Assembly (NCBI RefSeq): GCF_946479715.1
Contig: NZ_CAMLHF010000136.1
Coordinates: 1-15,175, forward strand
Direction of reading: 5' to 3'
DNA: 15,175 bases
Source: an uncultured Pedobacter sp.
GTDB lineage: Bacteria; Bacteroidota; Bacteroidia; Sphingobacteriales; Sphingobacteriaceae
Shown here: in pieces, positions 6,930 through 12,885 of the stretch
Position numbering within the stretch: the stretch's first letter is position 1
How the letters are laid out: each line of letters opens with the position of its first letter
Translations under genes and position numbers: made by a program
Notes under the pieces: generated by a model
Told to the model about the DNA's origin: nothing
Database searches by the model: none
The model's input: only the letters and a program-made list of their open reading frames with translations

Positions 6930-8186
6930 TCAATCTTTTACACAGCGTACTGAATAGCCATTATATTTAAATCCAGATGAGATATCAACTTCTATATATG
7001 AGTGATACAATCGAATTTCATCGCCGGCTACTCCACCAGATACTCCACTATCCTCTGTAGAAGCCCAGTAATAGCCAATCAAAGACAAGTTATTAAAGTT
7101 CCCATGGGCGAAACGGTATCCACCCGGAAGAGCTGAAAACCCGCTGCTGTTGGTTGCACCAACATTGGGCGTACTCCAATAAAGTAAGTCTTTTAAGGGG
7201 CCCCCTGCTGAGTATTTGCCATTTAAGAATGTTACCAATGTTATCCATTCATCCTTTGTAGGTACATGCCATCCTGCAGGTGCTATATTGTCGCTGTTGT
7301 TCACGGCATACCAATTATACAGCTTACCATAAGGATTATTATTTTTACTGTCATTGTTATAGTAACAATAGGCTCCTTTTGTAAAGGCATCCCATGTTTG
7401 CGAATCAGGAGCAGTTAGTATCTCAGCGCCGTTTCGGTAATGCGTAGTTTTCAGATTCTCCACCATCCAGCATTGTGTACCGATAGTAACGGTATGATAC
7501 ACGTTACCGTCCACATCGGTAACAGTTCCACAATTAGCCAAGCCTGTTGTGGTAAAACTTATTTCGTTACCATAAGCGGTGCCAATGCTGTTGGTTGCAT
7601 ATGCCCGTACATAGTAAGTAGTATTACTGTTTAGGCCTGTAAGGTTGCTTGTAAAATTGCCTGCGCCGCTCCCATCTGTTGTTTTATCATTGGCAATAGT
7701 AGGATTGTTGTTTGTACTCCAACACACACCCCTTGCAGTAACCACGCTGTTGCCTGTGTTGGTAACCGTGCCGCCTGAAACGGCTGTTGTATTGGCAATG
7801 CTGCTGATGGTTGCCGTGCTTACGATAGGCAACTGCGGTGCCACATCTATTACTACAATATAGCCGGTTTTTGTTTTGGTATTGCTGCCGTCGGCATTTG
7901 TTACAGTAAGCGTTACATTGTATGTTCCCGCAGCGTGGTATTGAATATTGACCGGATTTTGCAAAGTAGAAGAAGACGGCGTACCTCCCGCAAAGCTCCA
8001 CGACCACGATGTAGGATTGCCGGTAGATAAATCTGTAAAGCTGGTCACCGAATCTGTTTTAATACCAGTAACACTTGCAGAAAAATCTGCTGCCGGTAAG
8101 ATTGCATTGTCCTTAATCTTGGTGCAGGAAATAATTAGCGTACTGCATAACATCAAAACAAACGGCAAGAATTTTAAATCTCTCAT
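6930..8186 (-). CDS. Lipoprotein with PKD, Fn3-like and FISUMP (TIGR02145) domains
   Basis: The product is 418 aa. A lipobox (LIIS before Cys21) predicts a lipid-anchored, probably outer-membrane protein. Residues about 31-112 form a PKD domain, with FTDLSTGNPTSWSWSFAGGT and the G-TYNVTLTVTN strand. Residues about 118-214 look like a fibronectin-III/Ig-like domain (ARGVCWSTNNNPT, LNSNTTYYVRAYATNS, the usual Y-x-V-R-A-Y). From Cys219 to the end is the Fibrobacter succinogenes major paralogous domain, with DGNVYHTVTIGTQCWMVENL, the conserved G-x-LYNWYAV, PAGWHVPTKDEW, YYWASTE and a final SVRCVKD. FISUMP proteins are widespread surface proteins of Bacteroidota and Fibrobacteres; their exact role is not known to me. 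This is the first gene of the minus-strand group, divergent from the sensor kinase and preceded by an operator copy. Confidence 0.9.
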   Translation of the reverse strand: MRDLKFLPFVLMLCSTLIISCTKIKDNAILPAADFSASVTGIKTDSVTSFTDLSTGNPTSWSWSFAGGTPSSSTLQNPVNIQYHAAGTYNVTLTVTNADGSNTKTKTGYIVVIDVAPQLPIVSTATISSIANTTAVSGGTVTNTGNSVVTARGVCWSTNNNPTIANDKTTDGSGAGNFTSNLTGLNSNTTYYVRAYATNSIGTAYGNEISFTTTGLANCGTVTDVDGNVYHTVTIGTQCWMVENLKTTHYRNGAEILTAPDSQTWDAFTKGAYCYYNNDSKNNNPYGKLYNWYAVNNSDNIAPAGWHVPTKDEWITLVTFLNGKYSAGGPLKDLLYWSTPNVGATNSSGFSALPGGYRFAHGNFNNLSLIGYYWASTEDSGVSGGVAGDEIRLYHSYIEVDISSGFKYNGYSVRCVKD

Positions 8187-8205
8187 GATTTCATTTTTTA
8201 TGCAG

Positions 8206-8253
8206 TAAAAGTAGATAACTTACCAAACCGACGTAATCATTAAAAAAGATGAT
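8206..8253 (-). promoter_or_regulatory. Palindromic operator and promoter of the FISUMP lipoprotein operon
   Basis: Read on the minus strand, ATCATCTTTTTTAATGAT (8253-8236) is identical to the site upstream of 1549. TTACGT replaces TTGACC at its end. TACTTTTA (8213-8206) begins 22 nt after the palindrome, and the start codon at 8186 follows 19 nt later. It is one of two operators in the divergent kinase/lipoprotein intergenic region. Confidence 0.7.
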
Positions 8254-8276
8254 TTTTTATTATACGCTTTTAAAAA

Positions 8277-8324
8277 ATCATTAAAAAAGATGACGGAAAA
8301 TATGGATCCACAACATTTTATTTG
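8277..8324 (+). promoter_or_regulatory. Second operator copy and likely promoter of the kinase-regulator operon
   Basis: On the plus strand, ATCATTAAAAAAGATGAC (8277-8294) is the palindrome with one changed base in the right arm. Exactly 22 nt later TTTATTTG (8317-8324) matches TAnnTTTG at all fixed positions but one. The start codon at 8351 follows. It lies 41 bp from the operator at 8236, about four helical turns, so both sites face the same side of the DNA. The position suggests autoregulation. Confidence 0.55.
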
Positions 8325-8350
8325 CGTTGTAGAAAAATGTAAATTAGGGT

Positions 8351-10288
8351 ATGAGAAAATCACTGCTGATATTATTTGCAGGCTTTATAAGTTTTGCCTC
8401 TCAGGCACAAGGATTGAATAGAAACAGTCTAAAACGAACTATTAACTATAACAAAAAAGATAGCAATACTGTAAATGTTTTATATCAATATGGAGAAACG
8501 TACGGACAAGACAACCCTGATTCTGCCACTTTTTACTATAACAAAGCAAAAGAGCTTTCTCAAAATATAGGATATAAAAAGGGTGTTGCAACTTATGCAA
8601 GCTATCAAATAGTAATATTGAATAATAAAGGTTTATTTAAAGAGGCTTTGTCTCTTACTCTTGATGCCCTTGATATTTTTAAAAAATATGGGAACAAAAA
8701 AGACTTGTCGGTTGCCAATTTAAATGTAGGTAGTGAGTGGGAATATCTTTCCGATTTTTCTACTGCGTCGGAATATTATTTAATTGCAAAAAAATATGCA
8801 GAAGAAATTGACGACAAAAAAATGCTACGAATAGCAAACAATAATTTGGCTTCTGTATTTATAAATTTGCAGGAATATGCCAAAGGTCTTGAGTATGCAG
8901 AAAAAGCATACAAACTCGCTGTAGAATTAAATAATAAAACTGCGCAGGCTAATACACTATGCAATATCGGAACCGCCTCTAATAACCTTAAAAATTATGA
9001 TAAAGCCATAAGCGTATTTCGGGAAGTAGGAAAAATAGGTAAAGAAGAAAAGGACAACATCAACATTGTAAGTGGGTGGTTAGGTATAGCAGATGCCTTA
9101 AAGGGTAAACAAATGTATGCATTGGCAATAAAATATTATGATACAGTACTTTATTTTTCAAGACAAAAAGAATTGCCTGAATATACTTTGTATGCCAATA
9201 TGGGCATGGGACAAACTTTAATTGAATCAAGAAAATATTTAAAAGCAGTCCCTTATCTCAATGAGGGAATCAACCTAGCTCATAAATTTGGTTCAAAAAA
9301 TGAGTTAAGCTCCTTATACGAATATCAGTCTAATTTGTACAAAGGAGTAGGAAAACTTGATAGCGCATTGGCATATCGTCAAAAGTTTGAGTTACTACGA
9401 GATACTATATTAGGAGAAAATACCAAAAATACTGTAGCAAACCTAGCAGCCAAATACGAATTTGAAAAAAAAGAAGCACAGATTAAACTGCAACAAGCGC
9501 AGCTTCGCCAAAAATCTATCCTCAATTATATTCTTATCGGCAGTGCGCTTGCCATATTAATTATTTCACTGCTAGGTTATCGCAACTATACTCATCACCA
9601 AAAACTACAGCAATTAAAAATTGATGAATTAGAAACCGAAAAACAACTTACCGCTACAGAAGCAGTACTAAAAGGTGAAGAACAGGAACGTACCCGCCTG
9701 GCCAAAGACCTGCACGATGGATTAGGAGGCATGTTAAGCGGTATAAAATTCTCATTGGGCAACATTAAAGAAAATTTAATCATGACCCCAGACAATGCCC
9801 ATGCTTTTGAACGCAGTATTGATATGCTGGACAGCTCAATTCAGGAAATGCGGCGCGTTGCACATAACATGATGCCAGAAATGCTTGTAAAATACGGGCT
9901 CGATACTGCGCTGAAAGAATTTTGTACGGAAATGGACCGAAGTAGTATGATCCGCATCAGCTATCAGTCTGTGGGAATGCAAAACACCGAAATCTCACAA
10001 ACAACCTCAGTTACCATTTACCGCATCATACAGGAACTTGTCAACAATAGCATTAAGCATGCCCAGGCTGAAAATGTACTGGTACAGTTACATCAGTCCC
10101 AGCAGGAAAATTTATTGGCCATAACAGTAGAAGACGATGGAAAAGGTTTCAATACTGATCAGCTGAAACAAGCTAATGGAATGGGCTGGCTGAATATCCG
10201 AAACCGTGTTGAGTTTTTAAAAGGGAAAATTGATCTGCAGTCCTCAGTTGGTAAGGGAACTTCGGTAATGATCGAAATTAATATTTGA
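8351..10288 (+). CDS. TPR-containing membrane sensor histidine kinase (NarX/LytS-like, HisKA_3)
   Basis: The product is 645 aa. A signal peptide (MRKSLLILFAGFISFASQAQ) precedes a periplasmic sensor made of tetratricopeptide-like helices at about residues 25-345 (for example LANLNVG-like and GLEYAEKAYKLAVELNNKTA). A helix leads to one membrane segment at about 391-412 (LNYILIGSALAILIISLLGY). A cytoplasmic coiled coil is followed by the HisKA_3 dimerisation domain with the phosphoacceptor in RLAKDLHDGLGG (His455). The HATPase has its N box in QELVNNSIKHA (Asn565/566), G1 box DDGKGF from Asp595, and a GMGWLNIRNRV G2 box. All catalytic motifs are intact. The stop is 6 nt before the response regulator start. 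The periplasmic TPRs probably sense a peptide or protein, possibly one of the exported neighbours; that link is inferred from gene order. Confidence 0.92.
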   Translation: MRKSLLILFAGFISFASQAQGLNRNSLKRTINYNKKDSNTVNVLYQYGETYGQDNPDSATFYYNKAKELSQNIGYKKGVATYASYQIVILNNKGLFKEALSLTLDALDIFKKYGNKKDLSVANLNVGSEWEYLSDFSTASEYYLIAKKYAEEIDDKKMLRIANNNLASVFINLQEYAKGLEYAEKAYKLAVELNNKTAQANTLCNIGTASNNLKNYDKAISVFREVGKIGKEEKDNINIVSGWLGIADALKGKQMYALAIKYYDTVLYFSRQKELPEYTLYANMGMGQTLIESRKYLKAVPYLNEGINLAHKFGSKNELSSLYEYQSNLYKGVGKLDSALAYRQKFELLRDTILGENTKNTVANLAAKYEFEKKEAQIKLQQAQLRQKSILNYILIGSALAILIISLLGYRNYTHHQKLQQLKIDELETEKQLTATEAVLKGEEQERTRLAKDLHDGLGGMLSGIKFSLGNIKENLIMTPDNAHAFERSIDMLDSSIQEMRRVAHNMMPEMLVKYGLDTALKEFCTEMDRSSMIRISYQSVGMQNTEISQTTSVTIYRIIQELVNNSIKHAQAENVLVQLHQSQQENLLAITVEDDGKGFNTDQLKQANGMGWLNIRNRVEFLKGKIDLQSSVGKGTSVMIEINI

Positions 10289-10294
10289 TAAATA

Positions 10295-10909
10295 ATGAAA
10301 GCAGGTATTTTTGTAGTAGACGACCATTATATGGTCATAGAGGGTATTCATTCTCTATTACAACATGAAAAAACACTGGACTGGATGGGGCATGCCACCA
10401 ATGCCGAGTCCTGCCATAGTTTTCTAAAATTGCACCAGCCAGAGGTGATCTTAATGGATGTAAACCTGCCTGACAAAAGTGGAATAGATTTATGTAAAGA
10501 AGTTAAACAACTGTATCCTTTAATAGCAGTCCTCGGGCTGAGCACATTTAACCAGCAAGCCATCATCCGCAACATGATGGATAATGGTGCATCAGGTTAT
10601 GTGTTAAAAAACGCGACCAAAGAAGAGCTGATGGAAGCCATAAATACCGTGTTAAAAGGCAAAGTGTATTATAGTCAGGAAGCTTTCAGTTCATTGCGAA
10701 AACCTGAGCCCCATCAGCTCCTAATTACCCGAAGGGAAAAAGAAGTTTTATTGTTAATCGCAGAAGGACTGACTAATGCAGAAATTGCAGAAAAACTTTT
10801 CATCAGTGTACCAACTGTAAACACCCATCGCAAAAGCTTGTTAGAGAAGTTTGATGTAAAAAACACGGCTATGCTAATTGGTAAGGCAACAAAACTAGAG
10901 TTAATTTAG
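10295..10909 (+). CDS. NarL/LuxR-family response regulator, cognate partner of the TPR kinase
   Basis: The product is 204 aa, the usual length for this family. The receiver domain has the acidic pair Asp9/Asp10, phosphoacceptor Asp55 in ILMDVNLPD, Ser83/Thr84 and Lys105 in GYVLKNA. The C-terminal GerE helix-turn-helix (about residues 140-202) reads LITRREKEVLLLIAEGLTNA, then EIAEKLFISVPTVNTHRKSL, with all typical positions present. It is expected to dimerise on phosphorylation and bind a palindromic site. The ATCAT-N8-ATGAT repeats found in four promoters of this window are the obvious candidates, and their position just upstream of the -33 region fits class II activation. It lies 6 nt after the kinase gene. 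The last codons form the left arm of the operon terminator. Confidence 0.93.
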   Translation: MKAGIFVVDDHYMVIEGIHSLLQHEKTLDWMGHATNAESCHSFLKLHQPEVILMDVNLPDKSGIDLCKEVKQLYPLIAVLGLSTFNQQAIIRNMMDNGASGYVLKNATKEELMEAINTVLKGKVYYSQEAFSSLRKPEPHQLLITRREKEVLLLIAEGLTNAEIAEKLFISVPTVNTHRKSLLEKFDVKNTAMLIGKATKLELI

Positions 10910-10920
10910 TTGCCTTTTTT
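10883..10920 (+). terminator. Rho-independent terminator of the kinase-regulator operon
   Basis: AAGGCAAC (10883-10890) pairs with GTTGCCTT (10909-10916), and T residues run to 10920. The right arm starts at the last base of the regulator stop codon, so the hairpin overlaps the end of the coding region. This separates the operon from the small ORF downstream. Confidence 0.75.
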
Positions 10921-10945
10921 CATAAAAAAAATTGCGAATGACAGA

Positions 10946-11110
10946 TTGAAGAGTTTTACAGATAGGAAAATTCCAATTAATCAAGCGATTGCTGTAATGG
11001 CAAAAAAGAATATCCAGATGAACGAAGATGGGGCCACAGTCATTTTAGACTTTTTATATCGGATTGCAAAAACTTACAATTTTGACAACATTAAAAGAGT
11101 GGAACCGTAA
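10946..11110 (+). CDS. Possible small conserved protein with a non-ATG start
   Basis: The frame is open from 10910 to the TAA at 11108-11110. It includes INQAIAVMAKKNIQMNEDGA, then TVILDFLYRIAKTYNFDN. The pattern of a helix with A-x-x-L/M-x-K-x-x-I-x-x, an acidic pair, then ILDFLY-x-x-A-K recalls short proteins I have often seen in Bacteroidota, which supports real coding. There is no ATG at the proper place. TTG 10910 sits inside the operon terminator, TTG 10946 would give 54 aa, and ATG 11000 would remove half of the conserved part. I chose TTG 10946. It may also be a gene that has lost its start. No signal peptide; function unknown. Confidence 0.4.
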   Translation: MKSFTDRKIPINQAIAVMAKKNIQMNEDGATVILDFLYRIAKTYNFDNIKRVEP

Positions 11111-11259
11111 GTAGATATCGAATCAACAAAAAACGCTAAAAAACCACCTTAAATACATATTCTAGACTATATTTCAAAAGGGTCTAAAAGTTTTTTAGCA
11201 GAAATCGAACCAAGAAAAACAACAGAACAATGATCTGGCTTATAGATAATTACCGTCAT
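11111..11259. other. Convergent intergenic spacer, no gene seen
   Basis: AT-rich DNA between the small plus-strand ORF and the tRNA terminator. Frames on both strands that cross it are shadows of the tRNA region. There is no promoter or repeat that I can support. Confidence 0.5.
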
Positions 11260-11294
11260 AAAAAAAGGAAACAACTGGAATATGTTGTTTCCTT
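11260..11294 (-). terminator. Rho-independent terminator after tRNA-Leu
   Basis: An 11-bp perfect stem, AAGGAAACAAC (11265-11275) with GTTGTTTCCTT (11284-11294) and an 8-nt loop, is followed on the minus strand by a run of T (plus-strand A 11260-11266). It is only a few nt past the 3' end of the tRNA, so it ends the tRNA transcript and perhaps that of the upstream genes. Confidence 0.85.
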
Positions 11295-11297
11295 GCG

Positions 11298-11381
11298 TAC
11301 CCGAGAGCAGATTCGAACTGCCACGCCGTTGCCAGCACCAGCCCCTCAAGCTGGCGCGTCTACCAATTTCGCCACCCGGGT
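11298..11381 (-). tRNA. tRNA-Leu (anticodon GAG)
   Basis: An 84-nt class II tRNA folds on the minus strand. The acceptor stem pairs ACCCGGG (11381-11375) with CTCGGGT (11305-11299), with discriminator A at 11298. The D region has TGGCGAAATTGGTAGACGC, typical of bacterial tRNA-Leu. The anticodon stem CCAGC/GCTGG encloses TTGAGGG, with GAG at 11347-11345. A long variable arm follows, then a T arm GGCAG-TTCGAAT-CTGCT. CCA is not encoded. It starts 20 nt after the stop of the phosphodiesterase gene on the same strand, so cotranscription is possible. Confidence 0.95.
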
Positions 11382-11401
11382 ATCTTGCTGCAAATATATA
11401 T

Positions 11402-12166
11402 TTATTCGCAATATAATGTTAACCCATCATAAGCTAATTTAATATTATTGGGTAATTCTTTTTCAACAACCTCATGAAGTCCCATATTATGGCTTATATG
11501 CGTAAAATACGTCTCCTCTGCCCCTATCTTCTGCGCAAAGGTAATGGCTTCATCTAATGTAAAATGAGATATATGCTGTTCCTTCTGCAAAGCATTTACC
11601 ACTAGTATCTTAGCACCTTCTATTTTAGCAATTGTCTCTTCAGAAATAGTTTTTGCATCTGTGATATAAACAAAATCATTTATCCTGAATCCTAATATCG
11701 GAAGCTTATAATGCATTATATCCAGCGGTACTATCATTGTCTCACCAACAGGAAAAGCTTCGTTAGCTATGGTATTTAAATCAATTTGTGGTAAACCTGG
11801 GTAGTGTGCTTCAGCAAAAATGTAAGAAAATTCCTTTTTTAAAGCATGCTGAACACGTTCTGTTGCATATATCTCGATGTTCTTTTTCAACAGATAATTA
11901 AAGGGTCTGATGTCGTCTAAGCCTGCCACATGATCTTTATGCTCATGGGTAAACAAAATAGCATCCAGATCTTTAACATTTGCCCTAAGCATCTGGTATC
12001 TGAAATCCGGCCCGCTATCAATAACAATGGTCCTATCGCCTGTTTCTATCAGTACAGATACCCTTAAACGCTTATCTTTATGATCGGCAGACCGACAAAC
12101 TATGCAATTACATGCAATAACAGGAATGCCCTGCGAAGTACCTGTTCCTAAAATCGTGATCTTCAA
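11402..12166 (-). CDS. PhnP-like metallo-beta-lactamase-fold phosphodiesterase
   Basis: The product is 254 aa. It starts MKITILGTGTSQGIPVIACN, the usual beginning of this family, and the codon there is TTG (12166-12164) with no in-frame ATG upstream before the gap closes. The CNCIVC cluster (about residues 19-24) matches the structural zinc site known in PhnP. The metal-binding motif THEHKDHVAGLDD follows at about residues 74-86, with later ligands in DIMHYKLP, ITDAK and HISHNMG. PhnP hydrolyses cyclic phosphate esters in phosphonate breakdown, but no phosphonate genes are present here, so the substrate in this organism is open; a general cyclic phosphodiesterase is the safer call. It lies 59 nt after lolA and just before tRNA-Leu. 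Confidence 0.85.
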   Translation of the reverse strand: MKITILGTGTSQGIPVIACNCIVCRSADHKDKRLRVSVLIETGDRTIVIDSGPDFRYQMLRANVKDLDAILFTHEHKDHVAGLDDIRPFNYLLKKNIEIYATERVQHALKKEFSYIFAEAHYPGLPQIDLNTIANEAFPVGETMIVPLDIMHYKLPILGFRINDFVYITDAKTISEETIAKIEGAKILVVNALQKEQHISHFTLDEAITFAQKIGAEETYFTHISHNMGLHEVVEKELPNNIKLAYDGLTLYCE

Positions 12167-12225
12167 AATAGAGGAGTTACTGTCATAACACCAAACTTAG
12201 AAAAAATTGTTAAAAAAATACAATC

Positions 12226-12876
12226 TTACCTCAAGTCAACCACCTCTACACCCGGATATTTCTTAGCATCAAAAGCAAATGTAGATTCAGGAACCTTAAC
12301 ATTAGGCACAAATGATTTTATAGAATAAGCGTACTTGCTGCCATTCTTATCAAAGATCAGCACATTAGAAATCTGCTTAGCTACCTTATCAATACTTAAA
12401 CGAATCTTAAAAAAAGATTTCTTAGTATCTATGGGCGATAAGTCAATCATTTGATAAACCTTTCCAGCAACTTTACTATCCCCTGTATACAAATATTTAT
12501 ACCCCTTTTCATAAAGTGTAAAAATCTTTGCTGGGTTTATTACATCATCACTGTTGTCAACATTTGTAAGTTGTACTTCTTTATCATCCTTCAAATAAGT
12601 CCACTGGCTTTTCCCATCACTTATTAAATCCTGATTAGTCATGGCAACCTTGTATTTATTGGCACTGGCCTTGGCATACAATGTGCCTTGCTGAGTTTCT
12701 TTAACTTTTGCTTGTTGATTATCTACTGTAAAAGTGAAATCGGCTTTAACAACATCGTACAAACGATATTTTTTACTTACCTCTGCTAATATGGCTTTTG
12801 CCTTGGCATCGGTTTGAGCGTAAGAGGACAAGGTAACTCCCAACACAAACATCAACAACACTATCTTCTTCATCAT
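12226..12876 (-). CDS. lolA: LolA-family outer-membrane lipoprotein carrier
   Basis: The product is 216 aa, close to the usual length. A signal peptide (MMKKIVLLMFVLGVTLSSYA) precedes a beta-rich chain with ADFTFTV, GTLYAKASANKYKVAM, SDGKSQWTYLKDDKEVQL and a late IRLSIDKVAKQISNVLIFDK segment. This is the half-barrel pattern of LolA, which carries lipoproteins through the periplasm. Start is either of two adjacent ATG codons (12876 or 12873). It is 9 nt after the ftsK stop and probably cotranscribed; this pairing is common in Bacteroidota. The lipoprotein at 6930-8186 would be one of its possible cargoes. Confidence 0.88.
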   Translation of the reverse strand: MMKKIVLLMFVLGVTLSSYAQTDAKAKAILAEVSKKYRLYDVVKADFTFTVDNQQAKVKETQQGTLYAKASANKYKVAMTNQDLISDGKSQWTYLKDDKEVQLTNVDNSDDVINPAKIFTLYEKGYKYLYTGDSKVAGKVYQMIDLSPIDTKKSFFKIRLSIDKVAKQISNVLIFDKNGSKYAYSIKSFVPNVKVPESTFAFDAKKYPGVEVVDLR

Positions 12877-12885
12877 GTTCTTTAA

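Noticed and set aside
11230..11442. Plus-strand ORF over the tRNA
   Set aside because: It is antisense to tRNA-Leu and its terminator, and its composition is explained by them.
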